64,000 nucleotides of DNA from Cyanosarcina radialis HA8281-LM2 (lineage in GTDB: Bacteria > Cyanobacteriota > Cyanobacteriia > Cyanobacteriales > CCAP-1448): positions 62,001 through 126,000 of the forward strand of contig JAHHHA010000008.1 of NCBI GenBank assembly GCA_019359615.1. The letters are read 5' to 3'. This document shows, piece after piece, positions 43,747 through 53,132 of the stretch (its first letter is position 1; each line of letters begins with the position of its first letter). The position numbers and the translations under genes are program-made. A model generated the notes under the pieces. The model saw nothing but the letters and a program-made list of their open reading frames with translations. It was not told the DNA's origin and did not search any database.

Positions 43747-46700
43747 TTAAGCGCTAAAGTATTTAGCCGCTGAATGATAGGCAATAATTGCTGTGGTAGA
43801 CTGTTCGGGATATAGCTGTTCGCTTTCATCCATGTACAGATTGATGCGATCGCCCTCTAACAACTCCAGCAATTTATACTGATCCTGAATATTCGGACAA
43901 GCCGGATAGCCGAAACTGTAGCGCGATCCTTGATACCGCTGCGCCAAGATATCTCGAATATTATCTGGTTCCTGCGCCCCAAATCCCAATTCGTGCCGAA
44001 TCCTAGCGTGAACCCACTCAGCTACAGCTTCTGCCATTTGCACGGCTAATCCGTGGAAATAGAGATAGTCGGTATACTGATTTGATTCAAACAGCTTTTT
44101 CGCGTACTCCGTGGCAATATCGCCTACCGTCACCGCTTGCATCGGAAATACGTCAATTACCCCCGATTCCACAGGCGCATAAAAATCAGCAATACACAGG
44201 CGACGCATCGATCTTTGTCGGGGGAAATCGAATTTTGCCAGAGACGCGAGATCTTGCGTCTCTACATTTTTGGGATCGTAAATATGCAGCGAATTCCCTT
44301 CCGACTGACAGGGAAAATAACCGTAAACTACCTGGGGATGCAGCAACTTCTCATCGATAATCCGCTGCTTCCATTCTGCCAAGATCGGATAAACCTTCTC
44401 GGCTAAAAAGCGATCGTATTCCTCTCTCGACTGTTCTTTCGGCTTGCGGAATTGCCATTGTCCGGCGATTAAAGCTTGCAAATCCAGATAATAAAACAAC
44501 TCTTCTAAAGGAATCTCATCTGGTTGCAATACCTGCGTTCCCCAAAAAGGCGGAGTGGGACGTTCTATATCTACCGCCACTGCCTCAGAATGTCGCGTAT
44601 CTATCTCTTGAGGCTCAGGAGTAGTTTTGGCACCATTTCCAGATACATGAGACTCTTCTATCTGTGTTAATCTGTGTCCATCTGTGGTTACAAACTCATC
44701 CAAAAATCCCTTGAGATCGTTCCAATTACCTCCAGATTTTGCTGGCATCAACTTATCCATAAAATGCAAGTCAGCAAAAGCATCTTTGCCATAAATCACC
44801 TTGCCTTTATAAGTATTTTGGCAATCTTCATTGACAAACTTTGGAGTCAGCGCTGCCCCACCTAAAATTACTGGAACTGTAATTCCTTTTTCGTTAAATA
44901 CCTCCAAGTTCTCTTTCATGAAGGCGGTGGATTTAACTAACAATCCACTCATGGCAATACAATCGGCTTGATGCTGTTCGTAAGCTTGGATAATGTTATC
45001 TACTGGCTGTTTGATTCCCAGATTGATCACCTGATAGCCATTGTTAGATAAGATGATATCTACCAAGTTTTTACCGATGTCGTGAACGTCGCCTTTAACG
45101 GTGGCAATTACTACCGTTCCTTTGGCGCTATTACCGATATCTTGCTTCTCCATAAATGGCTCTAAATATGCCACTGCTGCCTTCATAGTTTCGGCTGATT
45201 GCAACACGAATGGTAGCTGCATTTGACCGGAGCCAAAGAGTTCGCCGACCACTTTCATGCCATCTAGCAAGAAGGTGTTAACGATCTCTAATGGTTTATA
45301 TTTTTCCAAGGCTTTAGCTAACTGTTCGTCTAACCCAATCCTTTCGCCATCGATGATATGGCGCTTCAGCCGTTCTTCTACTGGGAGATTTTCATCTTGA
45401 GAGCGATCGCGCTTGGTGGTCACGCCTTCAAACAGCGTAGTTAATTCTGTCAGCGGATCGTAAACGCAAATATCGCCATCAAATTTACGTTCGTCAAAAA
45501 TCAGTTTGCGACAGACTTCTTGGTGTTCTGGGGTAATCTTGGCTAAAGGTAAAATCTTACTGGCACTGACGATCGCAGCATCTAATCCCACCGCCATGGT
45601 TTCGTGTAAAAACATCGAATTGAGAGCAATTCTCGCAGCCGGATTTAACCCAAAGGAGACGTTAGAAACGCCTAAGATAACGTGACAACCTGGCAATTCT
45701 TCGCGGATTCTCTTAATTGCCTCGACGGTGGCTTTGCCATTTTCCCGATCTTCTTCAATCCCGGTAGAAATTGGTAAAGCTAGGGGGTCAAAAAAGATTT
45801 CTTGCGGTGCAATCCCGTATTCTACAGCAGCATTGTAAGCGCGTTGGGCGATCGCAAATTTCTTGTCAGCCGTCCGCGCCATACCATCTTCGTCAATTGT
45901 CCCGACGACGACACCAGCGCCGTATTTTTTTGCCAGTTCTAACACTTTATAAAAACGGGGTTCCCCATCTTCGTAGTTGGTAGAATTGAGCAAACATTTA
46001 CCGCCAGCGACTTTTAACCCGGCTTCCATCTTTTCCCATTCGGTGGAGTCGAGCATTAGGGGTAAAGTAACGTTATTAACTAGGCGAGATGCCAGTTCGT
46101 GCATATCTTTCACGCCGTCGCGCCCGACGTAATCGACGTTGACATCGAGAATGTGCGCCCCTTCTTTAACTTGGGATTTAGCTAGAGATACCAATCCGTC
46201 CCAATCTTCGGCATTAAGTAAATCGCGGCACTTTTTAGAACCGCTGGCATTTAATCGTTCGCCGACAATCAGGAACGAGTTATCTTGTTCGTAAGGTTGG
46301 GCGGTGTAAATCGATGCTGCGGCTGGTTCGTATTCGGGATGGCGCTCTTTGGGCTTTAAAGTTTTCGCCATTTCTGCTAATTGTTGAATATGCTCCGGGC
46401 GCGTCCCGCAACAACCGCCAATTATTTGCACTCCCAAATCTTCGACGAAGTGCATCAGCGCCATCCGCAGTTCCATCGGTGTCAGATAGTAATGGGCCTG
46501 TCCGCCAATGTTTTCTGGCAAACCCGCGTTGGGGATGCAAGAAACGACGAACGGGGAATGTTCGGATAAATATTTAATGTGTTCCTTCATCAAATCCGGC
46601 CCGGTGGCGCAGTTTAGACCGAGAATATCTATGGGGTACGGCTGGAGAATTGCCACTACCGCGCTAATATCGGAACCAACCAGCATCGCTGCTTGCTGTT

Positions 46701-47295
46701 GTTCTATCGTCACCGATACCATTAAAGGACGACGTTCTCCTTTTTTGCCAAATACTTGTTCGATCGCATTCAGGGCTGCTTTAATTTGCAAGACATCCTG
46801 ACAAGTCTCGACAATAAATAAATCTACGCCGCCGTCGAATAACCCTTCTGCTTGGACGGCAAAGGCAGATTCTAGGGTATCGTAGCTGATGTTTCCCAAT
46901 GTCGGTAATTTAGTTCCAGGGCCGATCGAACCTGCGACAAATCTGGGTTTTTCGGGCGTGGAAAACTCAGCCGCGACGCTTTTAGCTAATTCGGCGGCGG
47001 CTTTACTCAAGTTATACGCTTCGTCCGCCAAATCGTACTCGGCTAAGGTAATCGGACTGCTGCCAAAAGTATCCGTCTCAATGACATCGGCACCAGCGGC
47101 TAAGAAATCTCGGTGTACCTTAGCTATCGCTTCCGGCTTGGTGCGTACTAGGTACTCGTTACAGCCTTCATATTCTGCACCACCAAAGTCAGCAGCAGTC
47201 AGGTTTTGCACTTGCAAATTAGTTCCCATCGCGCCATCGAAGACGATGACGGGGCGTTCTGGGCTGCGGAGGCGATTCAGAAATGGGCTATTCAT
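43747..47295 (-). CDS. metH: cobalamin-dependent methionine synthase with two repeat insertions
   Basis: A 1182-residue modular enzyme. Order: homocysteine-binding barrel (about 1-320) with zinc Cys in GLNCATGP and [10 protein letters not shown]; methyltetrahydrofolate barrel (about 340-610); helical cap; B12 domain (about 710-850) with the lower-ligand His motif [10 protein letters not shown]; and AdoMet reactivation domain (about 925-1182) with RHELGFG and [12 protein letters not shown]. Two segments, residues about 866-880 and 1009-1019, derive from family C and D repeats. It transfers methyl from 5-methyl-THF to homocysteine. No upstream cobalamin riboswitch is seen. Confidence 0.95.
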   Translation of the reverse strand: MNSPFLNRLRSPERPVIVFDGAMGTNLQVQNLTAADFGGAEYEGCNEYLVRTKPEAIAKVHRDFLAAGADVIETDTFGSSPITLAEYDLADEAYNLSKAAAELAKSVAAEFSTPEKPRFVAGSIGPGTKLPTLGNISYDTLESAFAVQAEGLFDGGVDLFIVETCQDVLQIKAALNAIEQVFGKKGERRPLMVSVTIEQQQAAMLVGSDISAVVAILQPYPIDILGLNCATGPDLMKEHIKYLSEHSPFVVSCIPNAGLPENIGGQAHYYLTPMELRMALMHFVEDLGVQIIGGCCGTRPEHIQQLAEMAKTLKPKERHPEYEPAAASIYTAQPYEQDNSFLIVGERLNASGSKKCRDLLNAEDWDGLVSLAKSQVKEGAHILDVNVDYVGRDGVKDMHELASRLVNNVTLPLMLDSTEWEKMEAGLKVAGGKCLLNSTNYEDGEPRFYKVLELAKKYGAGVVVGTIDEDGMARTADKKFAIAQRAYNAAVEYGIAPQEIFFDPLALPISTGIEEDRENGKATVEAIKRIREELPGCHVILGVSNVSFGLNPAARIALNSMFLHETMAVGLDAAIVSASKILPLAKITPEHQEVCRKLIFDERKFDGDICVYDPLTELTTLFEGVTTKRDRSQDENLPVEERLKRHIIDGERIGLDEQLAKALEKYKPLEIVNTFLLDGMKVVGELFGSGQMQLPFVLQSAETMKAAVAYLEPFMEKQDIGNSAKGTVVIATVKGDVHDIGKNLVDIILSNNGYQVINLGIKQPVDNIIQAYEQHQADCIAMSGLLVKSTAFMKENLEVFNEKGITVPVILGGAALTPKFVNEDCQNTYKGKVIYGKDAFADLHFMDKLMPAKSGGNWNDLKGFLDEFVTTDGHRLTQIEESHVSGNGAKTTPEPQEIDTRHSEAVAVDIERPTPPFWGTQVLQPDEIPLEELFYYLDLQALIAGQWQFRKPKEQSREEYDRFLAEKVYPILAEWKQRIIDEKLLHPQVVYGYFPCQSEGNSLHIYDPKNVETQDLASLAKFDFPRQRSMRRLCIADFYAPVESGVIDVFPMQAVTVGDIATEYAKKLFESNQYTDYLYFHGLAVQMAEAVAEWVHARIRHELGFGAQEPDNIRDILAQRYQGSRYSFGYPACPNIQDQYKLLELLEGDRINLYMDESEQLYPEQSTTAIIAYHSAAKYFSA
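44238..44270. repeat. family-D palindrome within metH
   Basis: GAGACGCGAGATCTTGCGTCTC is a near-perfect palindrome followed by TACATTTTTGGG. It encodes [11 protein letters not shown] in the reactivation domain and resembles the GTAGAGACGTAGC palindromes at 32083 and 34975. Confidence 0.7.
44655..44697. repeat. family-C repeat within metH
   Basis: CTGTGTTAATCTGTGTCCAT then CTGTGGTTACAAACTC matches the CATCTGTGTT arrays at 9530 and 10072. It encodes [14 protein letters not shown] in the linker between the B12 and reactivation domains. Confidence 0.8.
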
Positions 47296-47410
47296 GGGCG
47301 ATGTGGGATAGAGACAGGTTTGAGAGCCAGGGTTATTAATCTATTTTGCAAAATTTTGAGCCATTGGGAGCGATCGGTTGTTAGCTTTTAGCAGAATCTA
47401 TACTGACCGC

Positions 47411-48010
47411 CTGACCGCCAGGGGTTGAAAACCCCTGTCTCATAGCTAAAGTCCTCTAAAGAGGACTAAATTTAAAATAAAACAATGTTATGTTTATGGC
47501 TCTTTGGCGATTATATTATCATCTAGTTTGGGCGACGAAGGAGCGTCTACCTCTAATTAAGTTGGAATTAGAAGTGCCTCTTTATAATTATATTATTGGC
47601 AAATCTGATGCGAAAAATTGTATTGTCCATGCTATTGGTGGGATTGAACACCACATTCATTTAGTAGTTTCTATTCCGCCTCAGCTATCGATCGCTGATT
47701 TTGTCAAAACTATCAAAGGCAGCAGCACCTATTATATTAATAATAATGTTTTATCCCCAAAATCAAACAAATTTGCTTGGCAAGAAGGGGACGGAGTTTT
47801 TTCTTTGGGAAGCAAGCAGCTAGAGCAAGCTGTTATTTACGTGCAAAATCAGAAAATACATCATTTGGAAAAAACCGAGATCGCCTCTCTAGAACAAATA
47901 ACGCACCAAGACGATCCCCCTACACGTTGGCATCAAGTCTGAAAGCCTCTTGCAGTCCTCTTTAGAGGACTTTCGGTATGAGACGGGGGTTTTGAACCCC
48001 CGGCGGTGTG
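47411..48010. mobile_element. IS200-like / RAYT-type element with paired palindromes
   Basis: The ends carry matching hairpins in inverted order. Left: GGGGTTGAAAACCCC, then CTCATAGCTAAAGT and AGTCCTCT-AA-AGAGGACT (47450-47467). Right: AGTCCTCT-TT-AGAGGACT (47954-47971), TATGAGACGG and GGGGGTTTTGAACCCCC. A Y1 transposase gene lies between them. Subterminal hairpins recognised by the transposase are the hallmark of IS200/IS605 and REP-associated transposases. Confidence 0.75.
47490..47942 (+). CDS. tnpA: IS200/IS605-type Y1 transposase (TnpA/RAYT-like)
   Basis: A 150-residue HUH-type single-strand transposase. The HUH motif is EHHIHLVVSIP and the catalytic Tyr lies in QAVIYVQNQKIHH. It begins MFMALWRLYYHLVWATKE; the ATG at 47496 is equally likely. 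The length is complete and the frame intact, so it may be active. The flanking hairpins and several solo copies nearby (42621, 42838, 48135) suggest that it maintains a family of satellites. Confidence 0.88.
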   Translation: MFMALWRLYYHLVWATKERLPLIKLELEVPLYNYIIGKSDAKNCIVHAIGGIEHHIHLVVSIPPQLSIADFVKTIKGSSTYYINNNVLSPKSNKFAWQEGDGVFSLGSKQLEQAVIYVQNQKIHHLEKTEIASLEQITHQDDPPTRWHQV

Positions 48011-48134
48011 ACGCGGCTGACGAGAGAATTGGTGGGAGCGATCGCCTACTCGTTAAGGTATGACGGAGAAGCGATCGCTAATCGATTGGATCTCTAGAAG
48101 ATCTCAGAAAACATCTGAACGCGATCGCCATCAA

Positions 48135-48190
48135 CGCCAGGGGTTGAAAACCCCGCAGCTTAAGCGAAAATCCGTTAAAACGGACTAAAA
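48135..48190. repeat. solo IS200-type palindrome
   Basis: CCAGGGGTTGAAAACCCCG is followed by CTTAAGCGAAAATCCG and TTAAAACGGACTAAAA. It has the two-hairpin form of the element end but no transposase on this side. Confidence 0.65.
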
Positions 48191-48275
48191 AGAGCTTAAT
48201 TTAGCGATGTTCGAGGCGATCGCTTACCCCTTCGTATTTATAGCCCATTACTGGAAATTGGCTGAGTAGTTGAGT
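48191..48275. other. short spacer before the toxin-antitoxin remnants
   Basis: It contains TTCGAGGCGATCGCTTACCC, repeated in diverged form near 49034. No gene seen. Confidence 0.35.
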
Positions 48276-48392
48276 TCAGTTGTATATCCCTTCTACCACT
48301 CGTGCTGCTGCATCGGGGTTTTCCAGAGCAATATAGTCAAATATATCTTTTAGCCAGGATTGTGCTTCGTTAGTCCAGTTTATTTCTGCCAT
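48276..48392 (-). pseudogene. truncated RelE/ParE-type toxin gene
   Basis: The frame from ATG 48392 reads MAEINWTNEAQSWLKDIFDY and then IALENPDAAARVVEGIYN, followed by a stop. It matches the first third of ParE-like toxins (usually about 95-105 residues), so the catalytic C-terminal part is missing. The start codon overlaps the end of the antitoxin fragment, the usual TA coupling. Confidence 0.6.
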
Positions 48393-48547
48393 GTCCGAAT
48401 CCGACGTTGCATTTCCTGATTTGAGATCGTGCGACCTTCATCAGCATCTTTCAATCCGCGATGAACCATGAGGCTAAATGCCAGTTCTTTAACAATCTCT
48501 TCGTAGAAACTGTCATCTGGTTGCTGTTCGATGAGTTGGGTTAGATG
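48380..48547 (-). pseudogene. N-terminally truncated antitoxin fragment
   Basis: A frame without a start codon reads LTQLIEQQPDDSFYEEIVKE through LKDADEGRTISNQEMQRRIR and ends TWQK. It overlaps the toxin remnant's ATG by 13 bp. An in-frame stop lies just upstream, at 48548-48550. The sequence resembles the C-terminal part of short antitoxins paired with ParE-like toxins. Confidence 0.5.
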
Positions 48548-48716
48548 TCAGGGGGCGATTAGTGTTAGAAGTGCAAGTCACAATCATCAAATCATCAAGC
48601 ATCTGATTGAGATGATTTGCTGATACAATTACTGCTGGGCGCAGTTTAAACTGCGTTAGCCCAGTTGAAGGCATTGGTACTCGGCACAAGACGACATCAC
48701 CGCGCTGTAAGTTCAT
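48513..48716 (-). pseudogene. truncated MazF/PemK-type toxin gene
   Basis: The frame from ATG 48716 begins MNLQRGDVVLCRVPMPSTGL and carries RPAVIVSANHLNQ and DLMIVTCTSNT, the N-terminal half of MazF-like ribonucleases. After about residue 58 the family pattern stops and the frame runs into the antitoxin fragment in another phase. It lacks the C-terminal half of the fold (usual length about 110), so it is probably inactive. Confidence 0.6.
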
Positions 48717-48897
48717 CGGCAAAGAATTCGTCGTAGATGTCATTCTCAGCACTCACCCAATCTTGATAGGCTTGAGATTCGGTTAGAAGATAACTTTTTT
48801 CTTTATTTTTCAGCAAAATAGCTAAATCCAGAAGAGGAGATAACTTTTCATCTGACAGTTGTTCGATGACAGCCATCAGTTGTTGGCGAACGTTCAT
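48697..48897 (-). CDS. antitoxin of the truncated MazF-type toxin
   Basis: A 66-residue small protein: an N-terminal helical part (MNVRQQLMAVIEQLSDEKLS) and an acidic C-terminal part (SAENDIYDEFFADELTAR). It overlaps the toxin ATG by 20 bp, the normal antitoxin-toxin coupling. The frame is intact. The ATG at 48897 is preferred over 48912. Confidence 0.6.
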   Translation of the reverse strand: MNVRQQLMAVIEQLSDEKLSPLLDLAILLKNKEKSYLLTESQAYQDWVSAENDIYDEFFADELTAR

Positions 48898-49157
48898 AAA
48901 CTTGCCTCGCACTCTACCTAAATTTTATATTACAGAGGAGCTTTAGGGCTTATACCAAATAATAGCGATCGCTACTCTATTGCTTTATTTTATTCGATCG
49001 TTTTGATTCGCGCTCTACCTAGCTCGATTTGGCGACGTTCGAGGCGATCGCCCCCTTGGTATTATGTCCCTAGCTGAGTAGTTCGCGATCGACTTAAACT
49101 GGAAATGTCACTCTGATAAAGGAGCGATACGCGCTCCGCACACACTACGCGATCGCT

Positions 49158-49823
49158 ATGAGTAACGTGCCAACTTTAACTACACCTCCTACTCCCGCAG
49201 CCCAAGGTTTAGTAGCTGGGAGAGTGCTTTTAACAGGCGTTAGCTGGGAAACTTTCAAAGCTTTAATGGCAGATCTCGGAGAAGATCGTGCCTGTAGAAT
49301 TGCTTATGATGGGGGATTATTGGAAATTAGAATGCCGCTAGAAGAACATGAAGAGCCTAAAGGACTGATAGAGAGTTTTATAGAAACAATAGCTGACGAG
49401 CTAGAAATTGAGGTGAGAAAGCTGGGAGCTTTAACTCTTAAACGAGAAGATTTAACCCGTGCTATTGAGCCAGATACCTGCTTCTACATTCAGAATGAAG
49501 CTAGAGTTAGGGGTAAAAAAATAAATTTACCAAACGATCCACCACCCGATTTAGTTTTAGAGTCAGATTATACTAACTCGTCTCTTAATAAATTCACCAT
49601 TTATGCTTCCTTGGGCGTACCGGAATTGTGGAGATATCGCAGAAAAACTCTAGAGGTTTACCAATTGCTAGAGGGGAATTATGAATTAAGCGATCGCTCT
49701 TTAGCTTTTCCATTTTTACCTGTAGTTGAAGTTCCTAATTTTATCGAGCAAAGTCAAAATATCGGACAGCGATCGGCGGTGCGGTCATTTCGAGCGAGGA
49801 TTCGAGAGGTTTTATCGAGTTAG
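49158..49823 (+). CDS. Uma2 (DUF820) family putative endonuclease
   Basis: A 221-residue protein of the PD-(D/E)XK-like family that is hugely expanded in cyanobacteria. The core is visible: CRIAYDGGLLEIRMP, EPKGLIESFIETIADEL, then AIEPDTCFYIQN and the motif PPDLVLESDYTNSS (Asp, Glu), followed by YASLGVPELWRY. The natural role is unknown; many lie alone, as here, near mobile or toxin genes. The first 15 residues are a Thr/Pro-rich tail. Confidence 0.88.
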   Translation: MSNVPTLTTPPTPAAQGLVAGRVLLTGVSWETFKALMADLGEDRACRIAYDGGLLEIRMPLEEHEEPKGLIESFIETIADELEIEVRKLGALTLKREDLTRAIEPDTCFYIQNEARVRGKKINLPNDPPPDLVLESDYTNSSLNKFTIYASLGVPELWRYRRKTLEVYQLLEGNYELSDRSLAFPFLPVVEVPNFIEQSQNIGQRSAVRSFRARIREVLSS

Positions 49824-50273
49824 CGATCGCCCTTGAAATCCGATCGTACAACTTCACTCTCGATCGCAGATTAACTTAACTTCTAGACAACTATTATATC
49901 GACATCAGTATTAATTCTGTTGGGCGAACTGCTGCGCCAAAAGCGTAAGCAGTGTTGCTAGAGACGATCGATCCGATCGATAATCTCCCCGAAATGACAA
50001 CTATCGATCGCTTTGATAGTTTGACGCGATCGGAGCGCGTCAAATCAGCCAACTGCAAAAGATGGCCAGAATTAGTTATGAACCCAGCTTGATTTGACGA
50101 TAGTGAACCCTTCCAAGCTAGAACTAGCAAGCATTTGGAAGCCTTATAAAGTTTTACAACTACAAGGTTGACAAACTGTACATAATCTTAACTTGTCAGG
50201 AATGGCTCCCCCCTCCTTCCTTAAGCGAGCAGTATTGACTTCTGACTATCGTAAGCAACCCGTAGATGAGACA
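49824..50273. other. non-coding spacer
   Basis: About 450 bp with no gene I trust. A minus-strand frame at 49894-50130 has no recognisable features. No palindromic repeat of the other families was seen. Confidence 0.45.
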
Positions 50274-50801
50274 TCAGACAAACGCCTCTGGCAAGTGATT
50301 GCGAATGTGCTCGAACGGTTTTTCTCTTGGTGCCGTGAGTAGTGACTGCAATAGGCCGCCCAGGTCTTCAGAACCGTTGTCGGCGGATGACACCAATGCC
50401 GTCCACTTCACAGCGCTAATGTTCGACAGCGAATCTTCCAGCGCAGCCGCAGTCGCTCTCCAAGCCTGAACTACCCGGATCGGCGGCCACTCTCGCTTCA
50501 GCGCATCGTCGTCCAAATTTAGTTTCATGCCTGCTGCGTCCGAGTCGTACTGCGGTTCGCAGATCCAAGGAACAGATCCGCGATCGACGGCATATAGCGC
50601 CTCCAGAGAGATGTTTTCCCAGAGTTGAAGGTGTCCGATCGCGTCCTTCAGCGAGCTTCCCTGGCCGGGAAAAAGCCCATACCGGACCGCTCCTGGCAAA
50701 CACAAGCTTTCATGGGTGTACTTTCTTAAAAGGGCCTCGATGAATTCGTGTTCGCGCCGCACGATGGCGAGTGCTTCGGATGCAGATACAGTTGCAAGCA
50801 T
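50274..50801 (-). CDS. DinB/ClbS-like four-helix protein
   Basis: A 175-residue protein with a DinB-like helical pattern: LRKYTHESLCLPG, SSLKDAIGHLQLWENISLEA with the metal-type His, and a late HIRNHLPEAFV. The family includes metal-dependent thiol transferases and ClbS-like self-protection proteins. It starts 9 bp after the M28 peptidase stop in the same direction, so it may be the last gene of the biosynthetic operon. Confidence 0.6.
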   Translation of the reverse strand: MLATVSASEALAIVRREHEFIEALLRKYTHESLCLPGAVRYGLFPGQGSSLKDAIGHLQLWENISLEALYAVDRGSVPWICEPQYDSDAAGMKLNLDDDALKREWPPIRVVQAWRATAAALEDSLSNISAVKWTALVSSADNGSEDLGGLLQSLLTAPREKPFEHIRNHLPEAFV

Positions 50802-50810
50802 GGGATGGTA

Positions 50811-53132
50811 CTAAGTAGATCGCTCGATTTTACTCCCGACAATCGGCTGGATTTGATATGATTTGCTGACTGAAGTAGAATCGCTAATTCCGCCTCCAAA
50901 CGCCGTAGACATCATATAGTTCGGTCTGGGTTTGAAAGCTTTACCTCTAATTTCAGGCAGCCCGTCCGATCGATCTGCAACTTTAAGCTCGAATTTTGAG
51001 GATGGTTTGACTGCCAAAGTTAGTTCTATTCCCTTGGCAGGCAGGGCAAAATAATTTAACCCCCACCCCTCGATCGGACGATCGATCGTCTTGCCGTTAA
51101 CCGCAGTCGCGATAATTTCGGCATCTGAGTTGGCCGATAGGTACAGGATACGGGCTTGCCGAGGCGAGGTAATGCGCCAGCGTAAAGTTCTCATTCCGTT
51201 TCGGGCCTCATCGCTGAGGATCTCGATGTCGGGTGCAGTCAGGGGGGTTGTAGGAGCCTGACTTTGAAGAAATGTTCTCGATACCATTGGTAAATATTCC
51301 GTCAATTTGGCTTTTTTCGGGGTAGCAGACAAAAATTGCGATGTCCACTCGTCTGTTTCTTTGTCAGCACTCGCCCAAATAGCTGTTCCGGTGTCGGCAT
51401 TTAAGCCATAAAAGATACTATTGGGTTTGGGGCGATCGGCATCAAAACCAGCCGTCAAGCTACCTGCTAAGATCGCGATTAAACTCAAGCCCAGAGCTAG
51501 TCGAGGTAGCAACCAGCGATGGCAAATCCCGATCGAAACCAGATGCGGCATCAAAAGTCCTAGAAAAAGTACGACTAATGCTGCCACAACTCCAGACAGG
51601 CTGACCGTGAGGGCAATAAAAATTAGATAAATGGCGGGCAAGAGTAAAACAATTCCCGGAATAGCACACACCGATAACACGGCCAGCCCCTGTGCCGCTC
51701 CCCATTTTTTGACTCGCTCGGAAAATAGCAATCCTAGGCCAATGAGGCTGAAGAGTAACGGCCAAGTAAATAGATAGCTGGCACCTGGTAAATATAAACT
51801 GGTCGAGATCGTCAAAATCAGCCACCAGCACATCGCTCCCACCATTAAGTTGGGGATGCTAGTTCGGCCAGTGGTGTAGCTATACCAGGCAGAGGCGATC
51901 GCGATACTCAAAGCGACAAACCCCATCAGATAAAACTTACTGTTATAAGTATCTTCTTGAGGTATCGACTGATATTCGGTATGGATATTCGTAATCAACC
52001 ACCAAGCTAAAGTCACGGCGATCGCAGCACTCGCCACGCTCGCGAGCAAAACTCCAAAACCAATCCCAATTCCTCTCCCAGTCAACTGTCTTTGTCTAAA
52101 TCCGACTCGGACAACTCCAGCGAACAGCAGCGTTACCAAGATGCTTAAAGGAACGACCCATTTTTCGGAGTATTGAATGAAAATAGGGCTAATAAGGTTA
52201 AAGTAGACGGCATCGGGGGCTTGAATCTGGTTGAGATCTGTGTTACCGAGGCGGCGAGCCAAGGCCAGCATATTCTCGCCATGATGTTGGAGAGAGCGCG
52301 AGCTAACGTGGGCTAGATTATCGCTTTGGGTATGGTAGCGAATCAATCCATCGATGAAAGAAAAGTTTAATCCGGTCAAACCTGCGTCCTTAAATATGGT
52401 GAAATCAGTATCGTTAGGGAGCAGTTTGTAGATGCTGTAAAATAGAGAACTCGCTACAGGATGCGGTGCGGCGCGGGCAAATTCTCGGATTAATCGGCCG
52501 TTGTTAGTGCCAGTTTCAAACATCAGAGACGGGCCGCTGTTTCCTCTGGCTTCAAAGTTAATTACGACCCCAACTTCTTTGGCCTCGGGATGCTCGTCGA
52601 TAAATGCTTTGGCACCGAGCAATCCCGGTTCTTCTCCATCAGAAAACAGCAAGACTATATCGTTTGGTAATGGAGAACCTGCTTTGAGGGCACGAATTGT
52701 TTCTAGCATAGCTGCCACGGCTACACCGTCATCGCTAGCACCGGGGCCGTTGGATACAGAGTCATAGTGAGCCACGATCGAGACGGCTTTGGTATTATCA
52801 GTTCCGGGAAGTTTGGCAATAATGTTGCGAACTGTTCCAGCGACGATGGGAGTTCCCCATTTCGGATTGACGACTGTTGCCGTTTGAATTTCGGGGTTTA
52901 GTTCTAGGGCGGTAAGTCGATCGAAAATATAATCTCGTACTTTTGTATGTTCGGAGGAACCGATGGGGTGAGGTTTTTGAGCGATGATTTTCAGGTGTTC
53001 CATCGCGCGGCTAGAAGAAAACTCGACCAAAGGCGCGTTGGTTCCTACTGATATCGGGGGATTTAGCTGATAAAGTCCGATAACAGCCAAAAATACGACC
53101 AGCAAATAGGTAAAAAATCTAATTTTCTTCAT
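50811..53132 (-). CDS. membrane-anchored M28 family zinc peptidase
   Basis: A 773-residue protein. After an N-terminal helix (MKKIRFFTYLLVVFLAVIGL) the M28 domain has the zinc ligands in VAHYDS, GASDDGVAVA and LFSDGEEPG, with a late His in LIRYHTQSD. About eight membrane helices and a soluble C-terminal beta domain follow, as in Pff1-type membrane proteases. The domain is probably extracytoplasmic, so it could trim an exported product. The ATG at 53132 overlaps the MFS gene by 14 bp. Confidence 0.87.
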   Translation of the reverse strand: MKKIRFFTYLLVVFLAVIGLYQLNPPISVGTNAPLVEFSSSRAMEHLKIIAQKPHPIGSSEHTKVRDYIFDRLTALELNPEIQTATVVNPKWGTPIVAGTVRNIIAKLPGTDNTKAVSIVAHYDSVSNGPGASDDGVAVAAMLETIRALKAGSPLPNDIVLLFSDGEEPGLLGAKAFIDEHPEAKEVGVVINFEARGNSGPSLMFETGTNNGRLIREFARAAPHPVASSLFYSIYKLLPNDTDFTIFKDAGLTGLNFSFIDGLIRYHTQSDNLAHVSSRSLQHHGENMLALARRLGNTDLNQIQAPDAVYFNLISPIFIQYSEKWVVPLSILVTLLFAGVVRVGFRQRQLTGRGIGIGFGVLLASVASAAIAVTLAWWLITNIHTEYQSIPQEDTYNSKFYLMGFVALSIAIASAWYSYTTGRTSIPNLMVGAMCWWLILTISTSLYLPGASYLFTWPLLFSLIGLGLLFSERVKKWGAAQGLAVLSVCAIPGIVLLLPAIYLIFIALTVSLSGVVAALVVLFLGLLMPHLVSIGICHRWLLPRLALGLSLIAILAGSLTAGFDADRPKPNSIFYGLNADTGTAIWASADKETDEWTSQFLSATPKKAKLTEYLPMVSRTFLQSQAPTTPLTAPDIEILSDEARNGMRTLRWRITSPRQARILYLSANSDAEIIATAVNGKTIDRPIEGWGLNYFALPAKGIELTLAVKPSSKFELKVADRSDGLPEIRGKAFKPRPNYMMSTAFGGGISDSTSVSKSYQIQPIVGSKIERST

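Noticed and set aside
47296-47410. Possible cobalamin riboswitch before metH
   Set aside because: No B12-box-like sequence was seen; the stretch is short and holds only ordinary spacer. The region before cobU also lacks one.
49894-50130. Minus-strand frame of 78 codons
   Set aside because: No ribosome site, domain or family-like composition; probably chance.
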